The notes beneath the pieces are model-generated. The model was not told where the DNA came from. It searched no databases and was given only the letters and a program-made list of their open reading frames with translations. The position numbers and the translations under genes are program-made. A stretch of 64,000 nt of DNA. Source: Marinospirillum alkaliphilum DSM 21637. Its GTDB lineage: Bacteria; Pseudomonadota; Gammaproteobacteria; Pseudomonadales; Halomonadaceae. The stretch covers positions 1 to 64,000 of the forward strand of contig NZ_FPJW01000013.1 in NCBI RefSeq assembly GCF_900119735.1. The letters run 5' to 3'. Positions 44,979 to 52,908 of this stretch are shown piece by piece; the first letter of the stretch is position 1, and every line of letters starts with the position of its first letter.

Positions 44979-46073
44979 ATGAAAAAAGTGATCTCGATTT
45001 TTAATAACAAAGGTGGAGTTGGGAAGTCGACTATTACTTGGAATCTAGCCGATTCTTTAGGGCGAAAAGGTAAGAAAATCCTACTCTTGGACTTCGATCC
45101 GCAATGCAACCTTTCCATTGCAATCCTTGGCGAGAATAAGTTTGTAAAGCAGTTGCCGACTCAAAATGTACCATATGGAACAACAGTGAGATCATTTCTT
45201 CAGAGATTTCTTCAGAATACAGGGGGGGAAGAAATATTTTTACATAAGGGGCATAATACATCGAAAAACGTTGACATTGTGGCTGGCGATTTTTGGCTAA
45301 ACGTTTATGCTGATTCTCTAAATGTCGGCTCCGATCTGCTTTCTGGTACCGGCTTGAGTAGATATATTGCGATACGAAAAATAATACAAATGGCAGAGGA
45401 GCAGAATGGTCAAGAATATGATTATATTTTAATTGATCTACCGCCTTCATTCGGGTCATTAGTAAGGGCTGCATTTTATTCTAGCGATTATTATCTTGTT
45501 CCATGTACTTCCGACAATTTTAGTGTTTACTGCTTAGGCCTAATCGGGCAAATGGTTCCAAATTTTGTCAAAGATTGGGAAAGCGGATTGGATCGCTTCA
45601 GGGATTCGAATCCGCACTTCAGTGAGTTTGATGGATTAGGGAAACCTGTTTTTGCGGGCTGGATATTCAATGGGTTTGATACTGCTAGGAAAAGGCGGAC
45701 GCGTCAGGAGATAGATGCAGGCACGCCCCAAGGAGAAAAAGAAATGATCCAAGCTGATGAGACCATGCATGACAAAATTACTAACGCAGTAGCTCGGGAT
45801 CTATGCGATCAACTTAAGAGAAAAATTAAAAATTATGATCCGGTGGCAAATATAGATAGCCCACACATGAGGATAGGTGATATTGAGGATGCAAACGTAC
45901 TCGCACAAAATAGTCTTTGGCTAAACGTTCCACTTGGCCGACTCGAGCACTATGATCAAGTCGTCAGCCTGCAAGATCGTCGTAAGTGGGCACACAATCA
46001 AATTGAACAGATTCAGTTACTTGATTCAAAGTTTTCCGATATGGCGGATAACGTAATTAGAATCTGTTGCTGA
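44979..46073 (+). CDS. Orphan ParA-family ATPase
   Basis: A 364-residue P-loop ATPase of the ParA/MinD/Soj class. The deviant Walker A motif is at 10-18 (NKGGVGKST, with the signature Lys11 and Lys16). The A' motif is LLLDFDPQCNLS and Walker B is YILIDLPPSFG. About 120 extra residues follow the usual core (SNPHF...to the end), with conserved-looking Trp and Asp residues. No ParB gene or parS-like repeats are visible, so plasmid-type segregation is unlikely. Related stand-alone ParA proteins occur in mobile elements and defence islands. What it positions or regulates here cannot be told. Confidence 0.8.
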   Translation: MKKVISIFNNKGGVGKSTITWNLADSLGRKGKKILLLDFDPQCNLSIAILGENKFVKQLPTQNVPYGTTVRSFLQRFLQNTGGEEIFLHKGHNTSKNVDIVAGDFWLNVYADSLNVGSDLLSGTGLSRYIAIRKIIQMAEEQNGQEYDYILIDLPPSFGSLVRAAFYSSDYYLVPCTSDNFSVYCLGLIGQMVPNFVKDWESGLDRFRDSNPHFSEFDGLGKPVFAGWIFNGFDTARKRRTRQEIDAGTPQGEKEMIQADETMHDKITNAVARDLCDQLKRKIKNYDPVANIDSPHMRIGDIEDANVLAQNSLWLNVPLGRLEHYDQVVSLQDRRKWAHNQIEQIQLLDSKFSDMADNVIRICC

Positions 46074-46420
46074 AATACAGATAAAGGTTATTACGAGGTT
46101 TGGTTGCATCGGTTCAGGCCAGTGATTTGGTAAAGTATTCAGATTGCTGCCGCAGTATCAGGCTTTGTTTTAGATGCTTGCCAGCATCAAGCGGTTGAGC
46201 TGCTGCGGGTAACACAGTCAAAAATCAGGAGTCGCTGTCCAGTTTTATGCCTTTATCGGTCATTGGCTCAGCCAGTGGGGGCGGCAGTTGTTATATTGGG
46301 TGGTGGTGTCAATAACAAAGTTCGGCAATTCGACGCTTGCGGCGGCGAATGTCCTTTCTGTTGCACTGCAAGTCCACCGCTGTCCGCGTCGGCTAGAAGT
46401 CAATACTCAGGAGAAATCAC
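46074..46420. other. Gap between the ParA-like gene and the broken protease gene
   Basis: About 350 bases with no convincing gene. A 111-codon frame starting at 46263 lacks a ribosome site, is Cys/Ser-rich in a way typical of chance frames, and overlaps the protease remnant. I see no repeat, terminator or attC-like fold that I can defend. Confidence 0.5.
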
Positions 46421-47055
46421 TTGTCTACATGTCCATTTTCTGTCGTTGAGTCGCGTTGGTGGTCAAAAGGAAATCACAGTGTTCGACCGCTCTTTGAAGC
46501 TGTCGCCTCGATTCAATACAACAATCCGAATTGCTTTACTACGATATGTTTGCAGATCGTTCTTCGCTTTCTACCATTTTGAACATGCGCGGAAATGATG
46601 GACAAACAGAAGTCCTCTATCTGGCAACGCACGGTGACGCAAATAAGATTGGCCCAAATGCTGCAAATGCAATCAGTCGGGCAGAGTTCAGAAATATTTT
46701 GGCATCAGCGAACAGGTTCTCTCAGATCAGGGGGGGTTCTTGGGACATGCCTAACTGGGAATGCAGGAGCTGCGAAGTTCTTTCTTGAGAACACAAACAC
46801 CGGGCTCGAATGGTTTGCGGGTTATCGAGACTCCGTTGACTGATTGACGGGTGCGCAATCGACATGATCTTCTTCTCAAAATTGGCCGAGCTTTACATCG
46901 CCAACAAGAGCAAGAGGAAAGGGAAGTTATCTCCAAGAAATATGGCGCACGCAGCGGCGTCTGCTCTGGTGAAACTGGTTCCTGGTGCTCATTCGACCTA
47001 CGGCTTTAACATCTACTTCCACGAGAACCAAAAACTCACCAGCATGTTCTCATAG
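46421..47055 (+). pseudogene. Broken caspase/CHAT-like cysteine protease gene
   Basis: Joined across frames it is one protein of about 210 residues: TTG start at 46421 behind AGGAG (7-base spacing), PFSVVESRWWSKGNHSVRPL, FEAVASIQYNN; then YYDMFADRSSLSTILNMRGN, VLYLATHGDANKIGP; then LGTCLTGNAGAAKFFLEN, EWFAGYRDSVD; and after a stop, IFFSKLAELYIANKSKRK to a final stop at 47055. The His in LATHG and the Cys in GTCLTG have the order and spacing of a caspase/CHAT catalytic dyad. Frame changes lie near 46520-46530, at a G-run near 46730-46735 and near 46850; an in-frame TGA (46842-46844) stands where Trp is expected. The gene is dead as written. Confidence 0.62.
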
Positions 47056-47142
47056 CAAGTAATATCTAGCACTTGCTCCAAATGGACTGACCTACGGCCA
47101 GCCACTTAAGTCAAACGTTCGGAATACAAGGAGGAAGCGGTC

Positions 47143-47622
47143 ATGGCTGAGGTCTATGTGGCCGTAATAGCAGCCACAATTTCTGTGGCCACGTTGATCT
47201 GGAATCTCGCAACCACACGCATTTCGCGTGCTCTTGTCCTCTCTGCTGAAGAGACAGCAAAGCGTGCTGAGCTTGTGCGTCTGCATGGCTTAGAGGCTGT
47301 AGATGAGTTGTTGTTGGTAGTATCTAAGATGATAGGTGCGGTAGGTGGTCTTGGTTTTTTGAAAAAATACGGAGCTGAATTAGATCCGACAAAATCAGGG
47401 ACACAGCAGCAACTAAAAACGATTGGGGAGGAAAGATCGAATATGGTAAGAGTTCGAATTACATCGGCTCCTTACCTAGATCATGAGTTGATAGGTGAAA
47501 TCGATAAAATTCTTGCTGCAACAGCATTCATTGAGTTTGATAAGATCGAAGAAATAGAGTCTCAGCTCCACAGCTTTGTCAATCGAACTGCCCAGTATGC
47601 TCGCTGTAAATATCTTGGGTAG
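47143..47622 (+). CDS. Small membrane-anchored protein, function unknown
   Basis: A 159-residue protein behind a very strong ribosome site (AAGGAGG, 8-base spacing). One N-terminal membrane helix (about 3-22, VYVAVIAATISVATLIWNLA) is followed by a helical cytoplasmic or periplasmic domain rich in Glu, Lys and Leu. No catalytic motif is visible. It follows the broken protease gene by 90 bases and may have been its partner or a separate cargo gene. Its neighbour at 47828 is also N-terminally anchored. I do not recognise a family. Confidence 0.55.
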   Translation: MAEVYVAVIAATISVATLIWNLATTRISRALVLSAEETAKRAELVRLHGLEAVDELLLVVSKMIGAVGGLGFLKKYGAELDPTKSGTQQQLKTIGEERSNMVRVRITSAPYLDHELIGEIDKILAATAFIEFDKIEEIESQLHSFVNRTAQYARCKYLG

Positions 47623-47827
47623 GTGGATAGAAATACCGAACACCTATTGAGGCTCTCTTAATGTGGTGGTTCACCACTGCCAGACCAGGTTGCTCCTTGC
47701 AGGTCGGTCTGGGGCACTAGATATTCATCGATTGGCCAGTATCTATCCGGTTTAAAAAGTGGGTTGCTTTACATGCCCCGTTAGCTTCAGGTTCAGTGTA
47801 CTGCAACAAAATTTTTAATGGTGATTA

Positions 47828-48778
47828 GTGAGTCAAGTTGAATTTCTGGATTTTATCCCTTCGGTGATGTCTGCAATAGCTGCAATTGCAGCGGCGGTTG
47901 CTGCAATTGTTGCCTTGACTGTCAGCCGAAAAGCCAATGCATTGGCTGAGAAAAACATATTGGCTACCCACCATCATGCTGCTGCAGTAGTGCTTTCAAG
48001 TTCAATTGATGATATTTCAAAGTCCACCAGAGATTTATCGAAGATCTCTTACGACTTGAGGGCGGACTGGCCGAGAGAAATCGAGTCAAAAGACGACCGT
48101 TCTAAAGGTGGCAAAAATCCCAGGCCCTTGCGACATGTCCTGGTAAACGGAAGCAGGATGCTGGCAAGTCATAGTGTTTTACAGGGCAAATGGACCAGGC
48201 AAGTACACCATTCGATGTTTTCTATCGTTAGGGATGGGATGGGCTACCTGAGTGAGGATGAATATGATGCCTTGCTCAAGAAGGCAGACGGTACGTACAG
48301 TGACTTCGAATGTACATTTGGTTCCCCTCCGGCAAATAAAATAATTAGTGAATCTGATGCTTTCAGGTGGGTGATCTATCAGCTGGCAAAGCGTGTCACT
48401 AGCGATGATTGGCGTGAAATATGGAGTGAAGCTTGGTTAACTGGTGGCTGGCTTGATCGTTATCGGGCTGAATTTTCAAAAGTTCGCCCATTTTTAGAGC
48501 AAACGCTGTCTTCGTTGAGACAAGAAAAGAATAGAATTGAATATAGCATTCTTCCTCTTTCAGCCAATCCAGCACTACATGAAAAATACGAAATGGTGTT
48601 GGCTAAATTGGATGTTTTATTAGAGTACTGTGATTTGGATTTAATGGAATCTTATAGAGAATGGGATTATGAAGAAGATTTGAGCCAGTTTGTACTCTAT
48701 TCAATGGGGATGGCGTATTTGACGGAAAATATTTTAGATTCAATTAGCTCAGGAAAAGAGCTTCCAGATGATTTCTAG
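47828..48778 (+). CDS. Membrane-anchored protein, function unknown
   Basis: A 316-residue protein with a GTG start and only a weak ribosome site. One N-terminal hydrophobic helix, very Ala-rich (about 12-33, PSVMSAIAAIAAAVAAIVAL), then a large soluble domain of mostly helical, Trp-containing sequence (residues 60-300; for example FRWVIYQLAKRVTSDDWREI). The acidic C terminus is EEDLSQF...ELPDDF. No known motif is visible. Orientation and topology match the 47143 gene, so the two could be cargo of the same element. Three copies of AAAGAGCTT occur at and after its 3' end. Confidence 0.55.
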   Translation: MSQVEFLDFIPSVMSAIAAIAAAVAAIVALTVSRKANALAEKNILATHHHAAAVVLSSSIDDISKSTRDLSKISYDLRADWPREIESKDDRSKGGKNPRPLRHVLVNGSRMLASHSVLQGKWTRQVHHSMFSIVRDGMGYLSEDEYDALLKKADGTYSDFECTFGSPPANKIISESDAFRWVIYQLAKRVTSDDWREIWSEAWLTGGWLDRYRAEFSKVRPFLEQTLSSLRQEKNRIEYSILPLSANPALHEKYEMVLAKLDVLLEYCDLDLMESYREWDYEEDLSQFVLYSMGMAYLTENILDSISSGKELPDDF

Positions 48779-48806
48779 CAAAGAGCTTCAGACGATTAAA
48801 GAGCTT
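48755..48806. repeat. Three short direct repeats AAAGAGCTT
   Basis: Copies begin at 48755, 48780 and 48798, straddling the stop codon of the 47828 gene; the first two share more context (AGAGCTTC-CAGA...GAT). They may be a small tandem duplication at the end of the element. A perfect palindrome GGCCGGCCGGCC follows at 48820-48831. Confidence 0.4.
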
Positions 48807-48894
48807 GCCCCGTGTTAGCGGCCGGCCGGCCCTCTATAGTGCTTTATGTTTTTCTTCTGTTTTCACTGCAGGCTCTGACTTTCACTCAGGCAAT

Positions 48895-48928
48895 AAAAAA
48901 GGCAGATCAACTAAGTCATTGATCTGCC
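48895..48928 (-). terminator. Terminator of the initiator tRNA gene
   Basis: GGCAGATCAA, 8-base loop, TTGATCTGCC is a perfect 10-bp stem; on the minus strand it is followed by TTTTTT, 11 bases after the tRNA 3' end. Confidence 0.88.
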
Positions 48929-48939
48929 TCTATTTATCT

Positions 48940-49016
<77 letters not shown>

Positions 49017-49029
49017 TCAGAAGGCCACC

Positions 49030-49057
49030 ATTATAGGGCCTTTTTTGCCTTTGTCAA
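49030..49057 (-). promoter_or_regulatory. Sigma-70 promoter of the initiator tRNA gene
   Basis: On the minus strand a perfect -35 TTGACA (49052-49057) and a perfect -10 TATAAT (49030-49035) are separated by 16 bases, with the tRNA beginning 13 bases further on. Confidence 0.9.
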
Positions 49058-49251
49058 CATGATACTAATGCCACTATGCAAAAAGTGGGTAAGGGTGTAG
49101 TTTGTAAGGAGAGGGTGTCATAAAAACAAAAACATCGACATTCAGAATGTTTTGCAGGGCCGTAATAAAACAATAAATGCGGTTCGGGTTTCAGGTTCCT
49201 TTCATTTCCTGTTCCGGGTATGAAGGGAAAAATCAACAGAGGGAGTTTGCT

Positions 49252-49992
49252 ATGCAGAAACGTGTAGCCTGGGTCACCGGGGGCACCGGTGGCATTGGTA
49301 CAGCCATTTGCCGTTCACTGGCTGATGCCGGGTATCAGGTGGTGGCTGGTTATTCGAATCCGGAGAAGGCCAGCGCCTGGCAGCAGGAGCAGAAGGCCGC
49401 CGGTTATGAGATTGGCATCAGTTATGCGGATGTCACCGATTTTGAATCGGTCACCAAGAGTTACCAGGAGATTCAGCAGCAGTTCGGCCCGGTGTCGGTG
49501 CTGGTGAATAATGCCGGTATCACTCGTGACGGCATGCTGAAGAAGATGACGCCCGAGCAGTGGCATGCGGTGGTCAGCACCAATCTGGACAGCGTGTTCA
49601 ACACTTCACGCGCCTGTCTGGATGGCATGCTGGAACAGCAGTATGGTCGCATTGTTAATATCTCTTCCATTAATGGTGAGAAGGGGCAGATGGGCCAGAC
49701 CAACTATTCAGCGGCCAAGGCCGGTATGCATGGTTTCACCATGGCACTGGCGCAGGAAACGGCACGCAAGGGCATCACCGTGAATACCATTTCACCGGGT
49801 TACATTGCCACGGACATGATCATGAAGATTGAAGAGAAGATTCGTGATTCGATTCGTGCACAGATCCCGGTGGGGCGTTTTGGTGAGCCGGAAGACATTG
49901 CGCGGATTGTGGTGTTCCTGGCGGATGAGGCATCCAGCTTCATCACCGGTGCCAACATTTCTGCCAATGGTGGTCAGTTTATCCACGCCTGA
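49252..49992 (+). CDS. phaB: Acetoacetyl-CoA reductase PhaB (short-chain dehydrogenase)
   Basis: NADPH-dependent reductase making (R)-3-hydroxybutyryl-CoA for polyhydroxybutyrate; 246 residues from the ATG at 49252 (GGGAG 7 bases upstream). The cofactor motif is TGGTGGIGTAIC, the catalytic Ser-Tyr-Lys lie in VNISSINGEKGQMGQTNYSAAKAG, and NNAG is present. The GGIGTAIC and ISSINGEKGQ-GQTNYSAAKAG patches are PhaB-like rather than FabG-like. No phaA or phaC lies nearby, so a FabG-like role cannot be excluded. A terminator follows 13 bases after the stop. Confidence 0.88.
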   Translation: MQKRVAWVTGGTGGIGTAICRSLADAGYQVVAGYSNPEKASAWQQEQKAAGYEIGISYADVTDFESVTKSYQEIQQQFGPVSVLVNNAGITRDGMLKKMTPEQWHAVVSTNLDSVFNTSRACLDGMLEQQYGRIVNISSINGEKGQMGQTNYSAAKAGMHGFTMALAQETARKGITVNTISPGYIATDMIMKIEEKIRDSIRAQIPVGRFGEPEDIARIVVFLADEASSFITGANISANGGQFIHA

Positions 49993-50005
49993 TGGTTGAA
50001 GCATG

Positions 50006-50046
50006 AAAAAACCGGCGCAGCCCGAAAGGTTGCGCCGGTTTTTTTT
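50006..50046. terminator. Bidirectional terminator between phaB and the DUF349 gene
   Basis: AAAAACCGGCGCA, loop, TGCGCCGGTTTTTTTT: a strong GC stem with A/T tracts on both sides, serving the two convergent genes. Confidence 0.92.
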
Positions 50047-50053
50047 ATGGCTG

Positions 50054-52720
50054 TCAGTGGCTGCAGTAGTGGGCCACGGATTGTTGCAGGCGTGTTCCAC
50101 CGGCACCGCTGCGGCTGCCACCCAGCTGTTGCCAGTGCTGGATCAGTTGGCAAATCTGCTGGTGGGGGTTGTGATCCTGTTGCTGACCCAGCCCGGCATT
50201 CATCAGTTCAACCTGCAGTTGCAGCTTGGCAGCCTGTTCTTCAGCGGCAATCGGGTAGCCGGTGAGCAAGTCCAGTTGCAGCAGCAGGCGTTGTGCAGCC
50301 TGTTGATCTTCAGGTTCGCCCTGTTCCGGCAGTTGTGCCAGCAGTGCCTGCAGTTCTGCGCTGGAGGCCTGGCGCTGTTCGGCCAGTTGCAGTTGGTCCA
50401 GTTCCATCGCAAAGGCGGTCAGTTCGGCTTCCCAGCTGTTCTGCTCACGTTTGGGCACCTGGCGTAATCCGGCAGCCTGACGGAACAGGCGGCGGGCTTC
50501 CTGCAGCTGACCCTGTTGCATGGCTTCACGGGCGGCCGCCAGTTGTTCCAGTGCCGTGGTGAAGCGCTGGTTACGCTGCTGTTGCTGGTTGCGGCGTTGT
50601 TCATCACGCAGCTGGAACAGCGCATCACAGTGGCTGCGGAAGCTTTTCCACAGCTGGTGTTCCAGACTGCCCGGTGCACTGCCGATTTCACGCCACTGTT
50701 GTTGCAGTTGTTTGCTCTGTTCGATGGCGGCCTGCAGGTCTTCCGTGGTCAGCAGGGCTTCGGCCTGGCGGATCAGTTCACGTTTGTGTTCGGCGTGCTG
50801 CTGACGCAACTGGTGCAGTTGATCGCGCAGGGGTGTCAGTGCCTGCTGGAAACGATCTGCCAGGCGTTTGCCTTCCACCCGGTTGACCGGTGAAAAGCGG
50901 TGCCACTCGTCATGAATGCCGGTGAGTAACTGGTCCAGTGCGGTTTCATCCAGATTCAGGTGGCTGTTGCTGCTGGCCAGTTGTTCCAGTTCATCACAGA
51001 TGATGCCGCGCTGCTGCTGGTTGTGTTCACGCACCTGGGATTGTTCGGCAAACCAGGTGCGGCAGGGTTCATAAGCCAGATCAGCAGCCTGCTTGAAGCG
51101 CCCCCACAGGGCCTTGCTGGCTGCGGCTGAACCCAGTTCACGCCATTCCTGTTGCAGTGCCTGAATGCGATCCGCCTTGGCCTGGGGGGCCATGTCCTGA
51201 TCAGCGGCCAGGGCTTCCATCTGTTCACACAGGGTTTCACGTTTGGGTGCAGCCACAAAACCCTGCCAGTCGCGCAGTTCTGCCACACGTGCCGTCAGGG
51301 ATTTGAAGCGGTTCACCAGTGCGTGGTGAGTCGGCAGGCTGTCAGCCAGGGCCTGCAGTTGCTGGTGCAGTTTCACGGCCTGACGGCTGTTGCCTTCATC
51401 CAGCAGTTGTTCCAGGCGTTCCAGTTCCTGCTGCAACTGGCGGGTGTCCGGCTGAGTGCGGGGCGTGGTTTGCGGGCTGCTGGTGGTCTGGGTTTGTTTC
51501 AGGCAGCGGCGTGCCTGTTGTAGCAGTTCCGGCGTGTCCAGCGTGGCAGGCCAGCGCAGTGAAGCCAGCAGTTGTTGCAGGCTTTTGATGTCGGGTTGTT
51601 CGGCATCCAGCAGTTGTTGTAATGCCGGTTGCAGGTTTTGCCACTGGGTCAGGGCATTGCAGCATTCACTCAGCTGCTGATGCAGTTGCTGAAAGTGTTT
51701 TTGTGTCTGGGCTTCGGCCTTGATCACTGCGTAGGCGGCTTGCCAGCTTTGCTGCAGGTGATGCAGTTGCTGTTGCAGTTCGTTGCTGCTCAGTGGTTGC
51801 TGTTCACCTTGCGGTTTGTTGAGCAGTTGTTGTTCCAGTTGCTGCAGTTGTTCCAGCAGTTGCAGTTGGCTGTTGCGGGCGGCCTGCTGGGCCTGAAGCT
51901 GTTGCAGGCGTTGCTGTTCTTCCTGACGCAGTTGTTCAGCGCGGGTTTCAGCCTGCTGGTTCAATCGGGCAAAGTGTTGCTGTTGCTGCACGCTGGCATC
52001 CTGCTGCAGGTTTTGCCATTGTTGTTGCAGGTGTTCCAGGCGGGCGGCAAACAACTGGTCATCGCGGCCTTCGGTCAGGCGCGCCAGTTGTTCCAGTAGC
52101 TGGTTGCGCTGGGTTTCCGCTTCGGCAGCAGCCTGTTGTGCGGCACGCAGGGCAGCCAGACGTTCACGTGCCAGGCGCTGAACCCGTTTGTCGCCCTGGG
52201 CTTCACGCATCAGTTTTTCCAGTGCGCTTTCACTGGTGATGCGTTCGGCAGCCTGCTGACGCACACGGGCCAGACTGTTGCTGAGGGCAATCTCCAGCCA
52301 GTGGTGTTCTTCGGCGTCCAGTTGCTCCAGCAGTTGCAGGCGCAGTTCCAGGGTTTCAGCGCTGCGGATCAGCTCCAGCAGCAGTGAAGGGTGGCGGATG
52401 CTGCTCAGCAGTGGCTGATCGGCAGCATCAGGTGCACTGAGCTGGCCGGCCAGAAACTGGCTCAGGGTGCGCGACAGGTGGCTGTCATCCTGCAGGCTGT
52501 TGAGTAGCTGAATCAGGCGTGATCGATCCGGAAAGCGCGGCAGGGCCTCCAGCATCAGGCGGGCATCGTCTTCCTGCTGCAGCCAGTTGATGAAGTAATC
52601 CTGCTGTTGGGGATCATCAAAATCCAGCCGTTCAACTGCCAGCAACCGGATGCTGCGGTTTTCGTGTTCCAGTGATGGCTTGAAGAGAAACGGTGCAATT
52701 CGGATGAACAGCGCATTCAT
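50054..52720 (-). CDS. DUF349-family coiled-coil protein, function unknown
   Basis: An 888-residue, extremely Gln/Leu/Arg-rich cytoplasmic protein. The N-terminal part (1-190) looks like HEAT-type helical repeats (RLLAVERLDFDDPQQQDYFI). Residues 190-480 are long coiled coils, and several DUF349 modules follow (patterns W-R-E-L-G-S-A..LW..F and W-R-E-I-G-S-A...LW-K-S-F-R). The start is taken at the ATG at 52720 (MNALFIRIAPFLF); an upstream ATG at 52762 looks spurious. Proteins of this family are widespread in gammaproteobacteria and poorly understood. It is monocistronic and ends at a shared terminator. Confidence 0.82.
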   Translation of the reverse strand: MNALFIRIAPFLFKPSLEHENRSIRLLAVERLDFDDPQQQDYFINWLQQEDDARLMLEALPRFPDRSRLIQLLNSLQDDSHLSRTLSQFLAGQLSAPDAADQPLLSSIRHPSLLLELIRSAETLELRLQLLEQLDAEEHHWLEIALSNSLARVRQQAAERITSESALEKLMREAQGDKRVQRLARERLAALRAAQQAAAEAETQRNQLLEQLARLTEGRDDQLFAARLEHLQQQWQNLQQDASVQQQQHFARLNQQAETRAEQLRQEEQQRLQQLQAQQAARNSQLQLLEQLQQLEQQLLNKPQGEQQPLSSNELQQQLHHLQQSWQAAYAVIKAEAQTQKHFQQLHQQLSECCNALTQWQNLQPALQQLLDAEQPDIKSLQQLLASLRWPATLDTPELLQQARRCLKQTQTTSSPQTTPRTQPDTRQLQQELERLEQLLDEGNSRQAVKLHQQLQALADSLPTHHALVNRFKSLTARVAELRDWQGFVAAPKRETLCEQMEALAADQDMAPQAKADRIQALQQEWRELGSAAASKALWGRFKQAADLAYEPCRTWFAEQSQVREHNQQQRGIICDELEQLASSNSHLNLDETALDQLLTGIHDEWHRFSPVNRVEGKRLADRFQQALTPLRDQLHQLRQQHAEHKRELIRQAEALLTTEDLQAAIEQSKQLQQQWREIGSAPGSLEHQLWKSFRSHCDALFQLRDEQRRNQQQQRNQRFTTALEQLAAAREAMQQGQLQEARRLFRQAAGLRQVPKREQNSWEAELTAFAMELDQLQLAEQRQASSAELQALLAQLPEQGEPEDQQAAQRLLLQLDLLTGYPIAAEEQAAKLQLQVELMNAGLGQQQDHNPHQQICQLIQHWQQLGGSRSGAGGTRLQQSVAHYCSH

Positions 52721-52908
52721 GACGTAAGACGGCCCTTGCTGCAAAAAAATGAAATAAAACAATCGCTATCGACGGGTGCAAAGCTGCGTCAGGACGCTTA
52801 GACTTCATGAAGATAAAAAAACTGTCCTGACACCGGGTCAGCCGTTCATTCTAACAGATGAACCCCGGTCTCGCGCAGTAATAACCTGCAGTATGCCAAG
52901 GAGTTTTT

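Noticed and set aside
46290-46420. Possible integron attC site (TAACAAAGTTCGGC...GCGGCGAATG)
   Set aside because: A few attC-like letters only; I could not find a matching complementary core site or a second cassette boundary, and no integrase is present.
46263-46598. 111-codon frame in the gap before the protease remnant
   Set aside because: No ribosome site, chance-like composition, and it overlaps the better-supported protease remnant in another frame.
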